The notes below the pieces were generated by a model that had not been told where the DNA came from, made no database searches, and saw only the letters and a program-made list of their open reading frames with translations. Made by a program: the position numbers and the translations under genes. Shown piece by piece: positions 15,888 to 24,890 of a stretch of 64,000 bases of DNA. Position 1 is the first letter of the stretch. Every line of letters starts with the position of its first letter. The DNA is from Chryseomicrobium excrementi (GTDB taxonomy: Bacteria > Bacillota > Bacilli > Bacillales_A > Planococcaceae): NCBI RefSeq assembly GCF_002798305.1, contig NZ_PCGR01000004.1:186001-250000 (forward strand), given 5' to 3'.

Positions 15888-16517
15888 ATGTTATCAATAC
15901 AAGGATTTAATTTATGGGCAGATGGCTACGACCAGTCTGTGCAGTTAAGTGAAGAACGAAATGAGTATCCTTTTGCAGGGTATAAAGCCATTTTAAATGC
16001 CATCTATCAAGAGATTCGAATGAATCCAGGAAGTTCAGTCTTAGACATTGGAATCGGTACTGGGGTTCTCGCAGCGAAACTTGCTGAGCATGGTCACGCC
16101 ATTACAGGTATCGATTTCTCAGAAAGTATGTTGGTGCATGCAAAGCAACATATTCCAAACGGGCAGTTTTTACAGTGGGATATTGATAAAGGCGTCCCAT
16201 CGTTCATTCAAGGAGCCCCTTTTGATGCAATCGTCAGTACGTATACATTGCACCACTTAACAGATCCCGCCAAGCTCCAACTACTCAAGCAGTTGGCGAA
16301 ATTCTTAAAACCTAATGGCCATCTGCTGATTGGAGATATTTCGTTTCCCACTCGACACTCTTTAGAGGAATGCCGTAAGAAGAATCTTCATCATTGGGAT
16401 GACGACGAATATTATTTTGTGTATGAAGAGATAGAGCGTGCTCTCTCTAATGAGTTTATTATGGAATATACTCAGGCTTCTCATTGCGGAGGCTGGTACA
16501 AAATTAAATTAAGATAG
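15888..16517 (+). CDS. class I SAM-dependent methyltransferase
   Basis: 209 residues from the ATG behind GGAGG. Motif I is VLDIGIGTGVLAAKLAE (about 52-68), motif II ends in the acidic ITGIDFS, and motif IV is DAIVSTYTLHHL, all standard for the seven-strand Rossmann methyltransferase fold. The protein resembles YrrT-type methyltransferases of Bacilli by length and by the opening FNLWADGYDQSV. The substrate is not evident from the neighbours. A 100-base leader with a 10-codon frame precedes it. Confidence 0.85.
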   Translation: MLSIQGFNLWADGYDQSVQLSEERNEYPFAGYKAILNAIYQEIRMNPGSSVLDIGIGTGVLAAKLAEHGHAITGIDFSESMLVHAKQHIPNGQFLQWDIDKGVPSFIQGAPFDAIVSTYTLHHLTDPAKLQLLKQLAKFLKPNGHLLIGDISFPTRHSLEECRKKNLHHWDDDEYYFVYEEIERALSNEFIMEYTQASHCGGWYKIKLR

Positions 16518-16522
16518 CACAA

Positions 16523-16558
16523 AAACACGGACTCTCGTCATGAGAATCCGTGTTTTTT
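16523..16558. terminator. bidirectional terminator
   Basis: AAACACGGACTCTC pairs with GAGAATCCGTGTTT around TCATG-type loop, with a T-run on both strands. Confidence 0.85.
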
Positions 16559-17266
16559 CTATTCATCACTCATTCGCTTTTTAAACAGAATTGCTGAAAT
16601 CACAACCCCTACCACTGCCCATACCGCAAGTACTACCAAACTCATGATGACGTCTGAAGTAGTACCAGCTGCACTATGCTGCTCTAATAAAATCAATTGA
16701 GCACTAGGAAGCCATTGAAACACTTCAAGAATCGGATAACGATCTGCAAACAATAATACGAGTGGCCCAAAAGAGAATACAATCATGACAGGAAGAATTC
16801 CTACAGACGCTTCCATCACGGTTTTTGTATAAAGACCTACAATCAATCCCATAGCCAAATAGAATACTGTGGAAAGAACCAGTGCACTACTCATTGCCAT
16901 TAGATTTGAAGGTCTAAAATCAAGCATCCACATGCATAAACCTAGAACGATGACCGTAATCAGAAACACTAGAGAGCTCTTGCCAATCAAGATATCTGCA
17001 ATGGAAGCCGGAGACAAGAGCAAGCTGCGCAATGTATTGTGCTCTTTCTCTTCTGCAATCAAACAGCTCTGGATGAAGGCCGTGATCATCGCAAAAGTCA
17101 GATTGATCGGCATGAAGAGGCTTTGTAGATCCATATCGCCCATCATGCTATAGATAAACGCAAGTGCAAGAGGCATGAGCACCATCGTAGAGATGGCGTA
17201 GTTGCGGTAAAACTCTTTATAATCTTTTACAAAGATTGCTTGGATTCGTTTGATGGATACATTCAT
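16559..17266 (-). CDS. ABC-2 type transporter permease
   Basis: 235 residues with six membrane helices. The first cytoplasmic stretch RIQAIFVKDYKEFYRNYA and the short EKEHNTLRSLLLSP loop between helices 2 and 3 are typical of ABC-2 permeases. It overlaps the ATPase stop by four bases and together they form one exporter; the substrate is unknown. The likely regulator is the LytTR protein encoded immediately upstream. Confidence 0.88.
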   Translation of the reverse strand: MNVSIKRIQAIFVKDYKEFYRNYAISTMVLMPLALAFIYSMMGDMDLQSLFMPINLTFAMITAFIQSCLIAEEKEHNTLRSLLLSPASIADILIGKSSLVFLITVIVLGLCMWMLDFRPSNLMAMSSALVLSTVFYLAMGLIVGLYTKTVMEASVGILPVMIVFSFGPLVLLFADRYPILEVFQWLPSAQLILLEQHSAAGTTSDVIMSLVVLAVWAVVGVVISAILFKKRMSDE

Positions 17267-18114
17267 GATAATTCTCCTCCTGTCACTCGCATGAATAAGT
17301 CACCTAACGTCGGTTCATTGGAGTGGATGCGTCGGATGCTCTGAGTGTTTGCCCACTCTTTCAATTTGTCTATAGTCGCTATTTCATTAATAGGTAGTGA
17401 ATGGGTCTGTCCGCAGACGAGTTCCACTTCCATGACATCCTCTCTATACGAGTCCTTCAATTCTTTTGGGGATCCACTCTCTTTGATTTCTCCCTCATGT
17501 AAAAATGCAACTCGGTCACACAATGCTTCCGCCTCGAACATGTCATGAGTTGTCAGTAATATGGTGGTTCCTTGTGCGTTCAATTTCCGCAGACCTTCAT
17601 GGATATGATGTGTATTTACTGGATCAAGTGCTGATGTAGGTTCGTCTAAAAAAAGCAATTCAGGTTTGTGCAGAATGGCACGAGCCAGAGTGACACGTTG
17701 CATCATTCCACGAGAGAGTTCGGATACCTTCTTCTTTTTACTTGAGGATAAATTTACAAACTGTAACGCCTCGTCTATTGCCGACTCTGGAAGTTCGTAG
17801 AGTTTGCAATACATGTTGAGATTCTCTTCTATAGTAAGACGTTTATAAAGGCCACTGTTGTCCGTCAACACACCAAACCGTTTTCTGTTGTGCGTCAACT
17901 TTATTTGATTGCCCGGCTCTCCAAAAATCGTTACAGTGCCTACAGTAGGCTCCAATTGACCAGTTAAGATTTTGATAATGGTCGATTTCCCAGCACCACT
18001 TGGTCCAAGTAGTCCCAAAATCTCTCCTGATTGAATTTCTAAGTCTACATTTCGGATTGCTTCAAATCGATTAAAACTCTTTTTCACTTTTTCCATTTTA
18101 ATGGTAGTATCCAT
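17263..18114 (-). CDS. ABC transporter ATP-binding protein
   Basis: 283 residues. Walker A GLLGPSGAGKST (about 34-45), Q-loop region, signature LSRGMMQRV (the second Gly of LSGGQ replaced by Arg), Walker B LLFLDEPTSALDP and the H-loop TTHD are all present. The C-terminal extension (about 220-283) is typical of CcmA/NatA-like exporters. Transcribed with the permease 16559; the upstream gap (18115-18258) carries direct repeats that could be regulator sites. Confidence 0.92.
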   Translation of the reverse strand: MDTTIKMEKVKKSFNRFEAIRNVDLEIQSGEILGLLGPSGAGKSTIIKILTGQLEPTVGTVTIFGEPGNQIKLTHNRKRFGVLTDNSGLYKRLTIEENLNMYCKLYELPESAIDEALQFVNLSSSKKKKVSELSRGMMQRVTLARAILHKPELLFLDEPTSALDPVNTHHIHEGLRKLNAQGTTILLTTHDMFEAEALCDRVAFLHEGEIKESGSPKELKDSYREDVMEVELVCGQTHSLPINEIATIDKLKEWANTQSIRRIHSNEPTLGDLFMRVTGGELS

Positions 18115-18198
18115 CAGAACAGCCTCCCTTAAGTTTTTCTACACTGAGTGTATGAAAATTTAGAGAGGCTTGCATTTGGTTTCGTGTGAACAGTCCCC

Positions 18199-18235
18199 GA
18201 ATTTCGACGAATGGTGGAATTTCCGACATGAATGG
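18199..18235. promoter_or_regulatory. imperfect direct repeats, candidate LytTR binding site
   Basis: GAATTTCGACGAATGG at 18199-18214 is followed by GAATTTCCGACATGAATGG at 18217-18235. The repeat ends are 21 bases apart, two helical turns, the usual spacing for LytTR dimers. It lies in the gap between the LytTR gene and the ABC genes. Confidence 0.4.
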
Positions 18236-18242
18236 AACAGAT

Positions 18243-18258
18243 TATTTCCCAGGAAATA
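18243..18258. promoter_or_regulatory. palindrome TATTTCCCAGGAAATA
   Basis: A 16-base inverted repeat broken only at its central CA, directly after the stop of the LytTR gene. It is one base away from the core of the 20-bp palindrome at 23086-23105. Could be an operator or part of a transcription end. Confidence 0.4.
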
Positions 18259-19179
18259 TTAAGATATGCCAAGAAGTTCTTTTAACTGCGTCAGTTTGGC
18301 ACGAGATATAGGCACCATTGTTGTTTTTTCGACATCCAGTTTGATGCTATAACTATTTTTCGTCCAACTGACCAGTTCACGAACTTTTTGCAAGTTCACG
18401 ATGTATGATCGATGACACCTGTAGAACCCATAAGGCTGTAAGCGAGCCTCTAATTCTGTCAGAGTCATCGGACTTGAATAAGCCACACCCGCTACATTTA
18501 TGTACACCGCTCCTTCGATACTTTCAATATAATCCACTTCAGGAGGATTGAAGAGGAGTGTTTTTTCTTGATGCTTTACTTGAATCTTATTGACTTTGAG
18601 TTGAGCAGGTTCTTCCTGTTGGGTCACTGCTTCATCTTTGAATTCCATTTTATGGATTCCTCGTTCATCCATTCTATAAATCATATCCGCTACAGGTAGC
18701 AAATCTTCCACACTAGTGCTCAGCAACAAAATAGATTTTCCTTGTCTTACGACCCCTTTTATAATTTGCTCAATTACAAACCGATCTTCTTGTTCAATCC
18801 GGTGAAAGGGTTCTTCGATGACCACCCATTCCGATTTGGCGCAGAATGGTTTGATGAGATTCAGGGTGTTCCGCTTCGTCTCCGTCAATTTTTTCACTTT
18901 TGTACGTGCTTCAGCTGAAAGATCAAATGTCTTTAATAGTTCCGAAATAGACCAATCTGTTTCTGCAAGCTTTGTATAGTATGAAAACGTTTCTTGAACA
19001 GTGAGATGAGGGTAATGACCATCTCGCACTTGATGGACGTACGCAGACTTCTCCAGTTGTTTCATCACAACAGCTGCACGTCTCATATCAATCAATACTC
19101 CCGTTACTCCCTCTTGAAAGGAGTAGGAGGGAATCCACTGTTTATCTTTTTCAATTACGGGTGTAATAGTAAGTGTCAT
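18259..19179 (-). CDS. LytTR regulator with degenerate ABC-ATPase domain
   Basis: 306 residues. The C-terminal 100 are a LytTR DNA-binding domain (VDYIESIEGAVYINV, YRCHRSYIVNLQKV). The N-terminal 190 align with an ABC ATPase in outline: HLTVQETFSYY after the usual Q-loop place, LTETKRNTLNLIKPF where the signature helix is, WVVIEEPF at Walker B and LLLSTS at the H-loop. Walker A is missing: residues 24-45 (VTGVLIDMRRAAVVMKQL) have no GxxGxGK. It should not hydrolyse ATP normally. Encoded just upstream of the ABC exporter, so it probably senses or regulates it. Confidence 0.8.
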   Translation of the reverse strand: MTLTITPVIEKDKQWIPSYSFQEGVTGVLIDMRRAAVVMKQLEKSAYVHQVRDGHYPHLTVQETFSYYTKLAETDWSISELLKTFDLSAEARTKVKKLTETKRNTLNLIKPFCAKSEWVVIEEPFHRIEQEDRFVIEQIIKGVVRQGKSILLLSTSVEDLLPVADMIYRMDERGIHKMEFKDEAVTQQEEPAQLKVNKIQVKHQEKTLLFNPPEVDYIESIEGAVYINVAGVAYSSPMTLTELEARLQPYGFYRCHRSYIVNLQKVRELVSWTKNSYSIKLDVEKTTMVPISRAKLTQLKELLGIS

Positions 19180-19232
19180 TTTTTGTCCTCACTTGTCGAA
19201 TCCGTCTAGTAGCTCTAGCTTACCATGGAAAA

Positions 19233-19270
19233 ACAGACAAAAAAACACGAACATCCGAAGATGCTCGTGT
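19233..19270 (-). terminator. terminator after carboxylate carrier gene
   Basis: ACACGAGCATC pairs with GATGTTCGTGT on the minus strand across a TTCG loop, then a T-run. Confidence 0.85.
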
Positions 19271-19279
19271 CGTCATCAG

Positions 19280-20608
19280 TTAAAACAATAAAGGAATGAT
19301 TAGTCCCGCAAGTAGCAAGATCAATGCCCCACCAAGACGAGAAGAAATCTGTGCAAACGGCATCAGTTCCATACGTTTTGCTGCTGATAGCACGGCAACG
19401 TCTCCCGTACCACCCATGTTCGCCATGCAAAGTCCTGCTGTGATAGCAGATTCGATTGGATAGAATCCAACGAAACGACCAACGATACCAGCTCCGATGA
19501 CCGCACCAAGGACAACACCTAGAACTGTTACGATATATGGGATCGTCATTGCTGCAAGTACGGTCTCAAGATCCGTGTAGGCAATCCCGATTCCGAATAA
19601 CAGTGCAAACGTCCAGTTCTTCGCTACAAATTTGTACCATTGGTTTGCCCCTTCAAGTACACGCTCTGGTAACCACCCAGCAATTTTAGCAACGGCCACT
19701 GCAATAATCATCAAAGCGTATGCGTGAAGTGGGATGAGGCCTGCTAGTAAACCACCAAGAGCAAAGAATGTGATGGCAATCGCAAGACCAATCCCCATCT
19801 TTTTAATATCAAACGGTGTTTCTTTCTCTTTAAATTCAAAGCCTTTTAGTAACTGTCCATTACCCGATAGAGACGGACGCTTTTTACCGATAATGTTTAA
19901 AACACTCGCAAGAACAATCGCAAATACATTTCCTAAAGCAAGTGCTGGAACGAGCATCGAGATGTAGTATCCAGGGGTATTCCCCATCAGCTCACTATAG
20001 ATCTGGCTCATCGGAACAGCTCCAGCACCCATTCCGCCACCCATGATTGGCATTGCAATGACGAGTACAGCATCCGCCAATGAGAATCCAACCAGCATGC
20101 CGAACAGTGCCGCTACGATTACGGCTCCAATTACAGCTCCGAAGATAGGGATAAAATATTTAAGTCCTACTTTTACAAGTACCTCTTTATCCATACCTAA
20201 AATACTTCCTGTGATCAAGGCAGCAATGTAGAAGTCTAGGAAGCCTCCAGTTGTCATGAAATCATTGATCATCGTGACCGTCGCTGCTGGAATCAAATCC
20301 GCATACACCATATAAGCGGCTCCAAAGATGGCGACGATAGCTCCTCCACCTAAATACGTACGGACGATTGGCAAACGATCTCCGGCCCAACCAAGTAACT
20401 CTCCGAGCACCATCATGACTAACAAGCTGCCAATCATGCCACCTGGTAAGTTACCTGTGTACATACTAACGAGCGTTACAGCTGTTAACACTCCGAACCA
20501 AATGAGTGGCAAGCCGAAAATTGTGATACTTTTTCTTTCATCCCCTGTATGAGACAGCATGGTGGACTTTCCACGAACTGCTTCTTGATTGCGTGCTGCA
20601 ATGGTCAT
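19280..20608 (-). CDS. 2-hydroxycarboxylate transporter (CitS/MaeN family)
   Basis: 442 residues from the ATG behind AGGGGAG; a longer start lacks a ribosome site. Many hydrophobic helices and the family signature GGGMGAGAVPMSQIY (about 190-204), with the second inverted-repeat counterpart MANMGGTGDVAVLSA near the C-terminus, identify a 2-HCT sodium- or proton-coupled carrier for citrate or malate. Members of this family in Bacilli are MaeN (malate) and CimH/CitS (citrate); the sequence alone does not settle which. A cre site and a CitA/DcuS-type two-component system next to it agree with induction by its substrate and repression by glucose. Confidence 0.88.
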   Translation of the reverse strand: MTIAARNQEAVRGKSTMLSHTGDERKSITIFGLPLIWFGVLTAVTLVSMYTGNLPGGMIGSLLVMMVLGELLGWAGDRLPIVRTYLGGGAIVAIFGAAYMVYADLIPAATVTMINDFMTTGGFLDFYIAALITGSILGMDKEVLVKVGLKYFIPIFGAVIGAVIVAALFGMLVGFSLADAVLVIAMPIMGGGMGAGAVPMSQIYSELMGNTPGYYISMLVPALALGNVFAIVLASVLNIIGKKRPSLSGNGQLLKGFEFKEKETPFDIKKMGIGLAIAITFFALGGLLAGLIPLHAYALMIIAVAVAKIAGWLPERVLEGANQWYKFVAKNWTFALLFGIGIAYTDLETVLAAMTIPYIVTVLGVVLGAVIGAGIVGRFVGFYPIESAITAGLCMANMGGTGDVAVLSAAKRMELMPFAQISSRLGGALILLLAGLIIPLLF

Positions 20609-20633
20609 TGTCTTCACTCCCCTTATTTTTCTG

Positions 20634-20648
20634 AAGAAAACGCTTTCA
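20634..20648 (-). promoter_or_regulatory. cre site (CcpA operator)
   Basis: TGAAAGCGTTTTCT on the minus strand fits the cre consensus (WTGNAANCGNWNNCW). It lies between the likely promoter and the transporter start, where CcpA would block elongation. Confidence 0.6.
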
Positions 20649-20717
20649 AACTTTTGTCTAGCATACAAACAAGCACGCATTTGGGGAATCTTATGAAAGT
20701 AAACATAGTATTGTAAT

Positions 20718-20754
20718 TAAAAAAAGTGACCTTCTCTATTAAAGAGAAAGCCAC
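20718..20754 (-). terminator. terminator after response regulator gene
   Basis: GTGGCTTTCTCT pairs with AGAGAAGGTCAC on the minus strand, followed by TTTTTTT. It separates the two-component genes from the transporter gene, which must have its own promoter. Confidence 0.8.
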
Positions 20755-20758
20755 TTGT

Positions 20759-21463
20759 TTATAGTGAAAAAAGTTCAGATTGCAGCGCTTTATTCGTAGT
20801 GGAGTAGTGATACACAGGACGTCCCACCCCATATTCTAACTGTTCTTGCAGAAAGCCCTCTGCTGTTAAAAACTTTAAGTATTTTCGAATCGAGACGCGC
20901 GACACTGCTGCTGCCTCTGCAATCTCATCTGTTGTAAATCGCTGATTCTCTCTTTCTCTAATCAACTCAATCACTAAATCTAACGTGGTCTTCGTCAGTC
21001 CTTTAGGTACTGTAATAACTTCTATTGAAGAGCTAGAACTCTGAAACAACTGATCAATTTGATGCTGATTGCTCTGTTTTGAATCACTTAATAGATTTCG
21101 CTGTTTCTGAAACCGGATTAGTGCTGAATGGAGACGTTCAAAAGCAAACGGTTTGATGATGTAATCAATCGCTCCAAAGCGAAGCGCTTGTTGTATGCGC
21201 TCCGTCTCAGATGCTGCAGTTACGAGAATGACATCGACTGGGTGGTCTTGCTCACGAAGTTCTTTTAACAACGACAATCCATCTTGGCCTGGCATATGGA
21301 CATCAAGCAACACAAGGTCGATTTTATGTTCATTCAGTAACGGACGCGCTTCAGAAGGGTGACGTGCGATTCCCATACAGTGAAATCCTTTTAAAGCTTC
21401 CACATACCGCTGAATCAGCGATGCCACCATCGGATCGTCTTCGACAATAAGTACGTGAATCAA
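20759..21463 (-). CDS. response regulator of CitT/MalR/DcuR type
   Basis: 234 residues. The receiver domain (1-120) has the acidic pair EDD (8-10), phospho-acceptor Asp in LVLLDVHMPGQDG (about 54), Thr in VTAAS and Lys in IKPF. The C-terminal helix-turn-helix (TTDEIAEAAAVSRVSIRKYL) is of the citrate/malate-type family. Four bases overlap the kinase stop. Expected to activate the carboxylate carrier gene downstream. Confidence 0.92.
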   Translation of the reverse strand: MIHVLIVEDDPMVASLIQRYVEALKGFHCMGIARHPSEARPLLNEHKIDLVLLDVHMPGQDGLSLLKELREQDHPVDVILVTAASETERIQQALRFGAIDYIIKPFAFERLHSALIRFQKQRNLLSDSKQSNQHQIDQLFQSSSSSIEVITVPKGLTKTTLDLVIELIRERENQRFTTDEIAEAAAVSRVSIRKYLKFLTAEGFLQEQLEYGVGRPVYHYSTTNKALQSELFSL

Positions 21464-23058
21464 CTCGTTTTCCCTCCTTCCACTGGTAACACAACTTGAA
21501 TGGTAGTACCGACGCCTGGCTTACCTTCTACTTCTATAGTTCCCTGCAAAGCCTCGACACTCTGCTTGACTAAGTAAAGTCCATATCCTCGATTCTCGCC
21601 TTTTGTAGAATGGCCTTTCTCGAAATAGTTCAGAAGGTGTTCTTCCTCCATACCACTTCCATTGTCTTCGACAGTTATCGCCAAGAGGTCGTCCACATAG
21701 GAAAGATCGAGAGTAATACTGCCCTCTACATGAACCGATGCAGCTTCAATTGCATTATCAAGTAGATTGCCGATGATCGTAATCAAATCATGCGTCATAG
21801 TTCCATGCGACAACATCGGAATTTCCGTCTCGCAAAACACATCGAGAGCAACTCCTTGTTCCTTTGCATTGCTGATCTTTCCTAACAGGAACCCAGACAA
21901 TACAGGGTCATGAATCTCTTCGGTGAGTCGGTCCGTCTCCGCAATCTGATGCTCCGCAAGTTGCCTTACATAGCGCTTCATATCTTCTACATCCCCGACT
22001 TCTGCAAGTCCCAATACCACTTGTAGCTTATTCTTAAATTCGTGCGACTGCGCTCTTAACGAGTCTGCGTAAAGTTTCACTCCCGTCAACTGTTCAGCAA
22101 GTCGATTGACTTCGGTTTTATCCCGGAATGTCGAGATAGCGCCGACCACTTGTCCATTCACTTCGATAGGAATACGGTTGACGATGATGGTGATTCCATT
22201 GAGGTCCTGTTGTTCATCAAACTCTGAGACACCGGTCTCAAGAACTTGTTCTAAACGAGAGTGTGGCAAATAAGAAGAAACTAGTTGTCCAACTGGTTCT
22301 CTGGAATCGATGCCGGCTTGTTTGAAAATTTCTCGTGCCGACTTATTCACGTAGGTGATTCGAGCAGATTCATCGATCGCTACAATGCCTTCACGCACCG
22401 TCTGAAACATGCGGTCTCGTTCTTGATAAATCCTTGCGATTTCAGTGGGTTCAAGTCCTAACAGACTTCTCTTGATATAACGAGCTAATAAGATTGCGCC
22501 ACCAATTCCGAGTAACAACCCGATGGATGAACCGAAAATTATCATTTGGTGATTGTCGTTGATGGCTTCTTCAACGGCATCTAGTGAAATCCCTGTGGAG
22601 ACTGCACCAATCTGAGTACCCGTGTCATCCCATACAGGGGTGAAAGCACGCACAGAATAGCCGAGCGTCCCCTCTGAGACAGAAATATAGTCTTCTCCTC
22701 TTAGGACACGTTGTTCGTCACCTCCAACGAAGCGCTCCCCAATCAACGCTTCATTCGGATGGGACTGCCTCACGCCATCCATATCCATCACGACGATAAA
22801 TAGGACGTCACTAGCTTGTTGAATGGTAGCTGTATAATCTTGAATCGTCTCTTCAATGTCGGGTGTCTGCAACTCTTCTCGAACCAGCCTGGACTCGGCG
22901 ACCGTTCTCGAAATAATTCGTGCTTTGTCTTCGAGTTGCTCTTGCGTTTCCTCGCTCGTATGTCGTGAGATGAGAACATCTGTTACAACCAGAGATACGG
23001 TTACGACAGCTATGACGAATAGGCTGATCACGGTCGTCAACTTCCATCTCGTTCGCAT
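21460..23058 (-). CDS. sensor histidine kinase of CitA/DcuS/MalK family
   Basis: 532 residues from the ATG behind AAAGGTGGGG (an ATG seven codons earlier overlaps that site). Helix 1 (about 8-28), an extracellular PAS-like carboxylate-sensing domain (about 38-170; VVMDMDGVRQSHPN and GTLGYSVRAFTPVWD are characteristic), helix 2 (about 173-195), a cytoplasmic PAS (about 215-310), the phospho-acceptor His in RAQSHEFKNKLQ, and an ATPase domain (N box DNAIEAA, G boxes DNGSGM and GYGLYL). It senses an external di- or tricarboxylate. Confidence 0.92.
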   Translation of the reverse strand: MRTRWKLTTVISLFVIAVVTVSLVVTDVLISRHTSEETQEQLEDKARIISRTVAESRLVREELQTPDIEETIQDYTATIQQASDVLFIVVMDMDGVRQSHPNEALIGERFVGGDEQRVLRGEDYISVSEGTLGYSVRAFTPVWDDTGTQIGAVSTGISLDAVEEAINDNHQMIIFGSSIGLLLGIGGAILLARYIKRSLLGLEPTEIARIYQERDRMFQTVREGIVAIDESARITYVNKSAREIFKQAGIDSREPVGQLVSSYLPHSRLEQVLETGVSEFDEQQDLNGITIIVNRIPIEVNGQVVGAISTFRDKTEVNRLAEQLTGVKLYADSLRAQSHEFKNKLQVVLGLAEVGDVEDMKRYVRQLAEHQIAETDRLTEEIHDPVLSGFLLGKISNAKEQGVALDVFCETEIPMLSHGTMTHDLITIIGNLLDNAIEAASVHVEGSITLDLSYVDDLLAITVEDNGSGMEEEHLLNYFEKGHSTKGENRGYGLYLVKQSVEALQGTIEVEGKPGVGTTIQVVLPVEGGKTS

Positions 23059-23085
23059 CGTCTTGTCCCCACCTTTCATTCGACA

Positions 23086-23105
23086 TGTATTTCCCGGGAA
23101 ATACA
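23086..23105. promoter_or_regulatory. 20-bp perfect palindrome
   Basis: TGTATTTCCCGGGAAATACA, about 30 bases before the histidine kinase start and after the ribH stop. Position and symmetry suggest a repressor or regulator operator of the kinase promoter; a related 16-mer is at 18243-18258. The cognate regulator is unknown. Confidence 0.5.
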
Positions 23106-23141
23106 GAGCTCGACAAATTCTTTACTTATAGTAGCACACTC

Positions 23142-23609
23142 TTATGCGAAATTCTTATAGACGTTGGCCATCTCGATAGCAGTAATAGCTGCTTCTGCTC
23201 CCTTATTCCCTGCTTTTGTTCCAGCACGTTCAATCGCTTGTTCAATGGATTCAGTTGTCAGTACTCCGAAAATCGTCGGCACTCCAGATTGCAAGCTGAC
23301 TGCAGAGACGCCTTTTGCGACTTCTGAACAGACATAATCAAAGTGAGGTGTTGCACCTCGAATCACAGTCCCGAGTGTGATGACAGCGTCATAATTTCCA
23401 CTATCCGCGAGCTTCTTTGCCGCCAGTGGAATTTCAAATGCACCCGGTACCCATAGTACTGTGATGTCTTCTTCTTTGACACCATGACGGCGAAGAAGAT
23501 CTTCCGCTCCACCTAAAAGCTTACTCGTGATAAATTCGTTGAAACGGGCTACCACGATCCCAATTTTCAAATCCGTTCCTACTAAGTGACCTTCAAGTAC
23601 TTGTTTCAT
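23142..23609 (-). CDS. ribH: 6,7-dimethyl-8-ribityllumazine synthase
   Basis: 155 residues, normal for the family. It condenses 3,4-dihydroxy-2-butanone 4-phosphate with 5-amino-6-ribitylamino-uracil to give lumazine. Visible motifs: [42 protein letters not shown] (His about 88, the active-site base) and [12 protein letters not shown]. All look intact. GGAGG is immediately after the ribB stop. Last gene of the truncated riboflavin operon. Confidence 0.95.
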   Translation of the reverse strand: MKQVLEGHLVGTDLKIGIVVARFNEFITSKLLGGAEDLLRRHGVKEEDITVLWVPGAFEIPLAAKKLADSGNYDAVITLGTVIRGATPHFDYVCSEVAKGVSAVSLQSGVPTIFGVLTTESIEQAIERAGTKAGNKGAEAAITAIEMANVYKNFA

Positions 23610-23621
23610 TATTATTTCCTC

Positions 23622-24230
23622 CTATATAGTTTCAGTTTTCAAACGGTAGTGTAAGAGCTCTTCAATAGTAATCATGACTAGATCGTGTTTTTCCGCAATC
23701 TGTTCGAGTTGTGGTAATCGCGCCATCGTTCCGTCCGGATTCATGATTTCACAGATGATCCCAACTGGTGCTGCACCGCAAAGCCTTGCAAGGTCGACAG
23801 CCGCTTCTGTGTGGCCTGGACGCACCTTGACACCACCTGATTTTGCGATGAGTGGGAAGATGTGACCTGGACGTACGAAGTCGTGCGTCGTAGCTGCAGA
23901 TGCCGTCAATAGTTTTAACGTCTCTGCTCGCTCCTGTGCACTGATTCCTGTCGTTGCTTTTGCGCTGTCGATACTGACAGTAAACGCGGTCCCATAAGGA
24001 TCTTTGTTGTCTGCAATCATAGGGACAAGCTCAAGACGTGCCGCTAGTTCTTCTGCAACCGGTGCACAGACGAGCCCTCGCCCTTCTGTGATCATGAAGT
24101 TTACGAGTTCTGGTGTGGCAAATTCTGCGAGCGCCAGAAAATCCCCTTCGTTCTCCCTGTCTTCATCATCGACTACGATAATGAGACGTCCAAGCTTCAA
24201 TTGCTCTAATGCCTGTTCTATGGTGTGCAT
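23622..24230 (-). CDS. ribB: 3,4-dihydroxy-2-butanone 4-phosphate synthase, RibB domain only
   Basis: 202 residues. It converts ribulose 5-phosphate to the four-carbon unit of riboflavin. [12 protein letters not shown] (metal and substrate loop), AQERAETL and [12 protein letters not shown] are intact. In Bacilli this domain is normally fused to GTP cyclohydrolase II (RibBA, about 400 residues); here the protein stops at [16 protein letters not shown], the domain junction, and the ribH ribosome site follows at once. The RibA half is cleanly missing rather than frameshifted. Confidence 0.93.
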   Translation of the reverse strand: MHTIEQALEQLKLGRLIIVVDDEDRENEGDFLALAEFATPELVNFMITEGRGLVCAPVAEELAARLELVPMIADNKDPYGTAFTVSIDSAKATTGISAQERAETLKLLTASAATTHDFVRPGHIFPLIAKSGGVKVRPGHTEAAVDLARLCGAAPVGIICEIMNPDGTMARLPQLEQIAEKHDLVMITIEELLHYRLKTETI

Positions 24231-24245
24231 ATGCGTTCCTCCTAT

Positions 24246-24890
24246 TTAGGCATAGCCGTTTTTTTGTAAAAAGTCGTGCGTCACTTTGGACTGCGGAGAC
24301 TTCTTCGCTTCCGCGGCTCCTAAGATATACTTTCCGAGAACATCAAACTCGAGGTTAACGGAGTCTCCCACTTTCTTAGAATGCAAAATGGTCTTGTCGA
24401 CTGTGTGGGGAATGATAGAAATCATTAGTTCTCGTTGACTGAGTCCAAAAATCGTCAAAGAAACGCCATCGACAGTAATCGAACCTTTCTGAATAACGTA
24501 AGGTCGAAAATTCTCTGGAAACTGGATGGTCATTTGAATGGCGTTTTGATTGGCCAGGATGCTAGTGATAGTGCCGACCGCATCGCAATGTCCGGTTACA
24601 AAATGTCCGCCGAAGCGACCGTTAGCAGCCATGGCACGTTCGAGATTCACACGGTTACCTGCTTTCAATTGTCCGATGGTCGTCGCAGCGAAGGTCTCTG
24701 GCATGACATCAACTGTGAACTGCGTTTTAGAGAATGAAGTTACAGTAAGACAGATACCATTGATGGCAATACTGTCTCCAAGAGCGACGTCTTGTAGAAT
24801 AGTCTCGGCTTCAATTGTCAACGTCATCGCTTCCTGAGAACGACTGACTCGCTTAATCGTGCCAAGCTCTTCAATAATGCCTGTGAACAT
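24246..24890 (-). CDS. ribE: riboflavin synthase alpha chain
   Basis: 214 residues with the tandem lumazine-binding repeats: MFTGIIEELG and GDSIAINGICLTV in the first half, HFVTGHCDAVGTI and GSITVDGVSLTI in the second. It dismutates two lumazines to riboflavin and 5-amino-6-ribitylamino-uracil. Length and motifs are normal. Its ribosome site AAAGGAGGG lies within the tail of the ribD remnant. Confidence 0.95.
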   Translation of the reverse strand: MFTGIIEELGTIKRVSRSQEAMTLTIEAETILQDVALGDSIAINGICLTVTSFSKTQFTVDVMPETFAATTIGQLKAGNRVNLERAMAANGRFGGHFVTGHCDAVGTITSILANQNAIQMTIQFPENFRPYVIQKGSITVDGVSLTIFGLSQRELMISIIPHTVDKTILHSKKVGDSVNLEFDVLGKYILGAAEAKKSPQSKVTHDFLQKNGYA

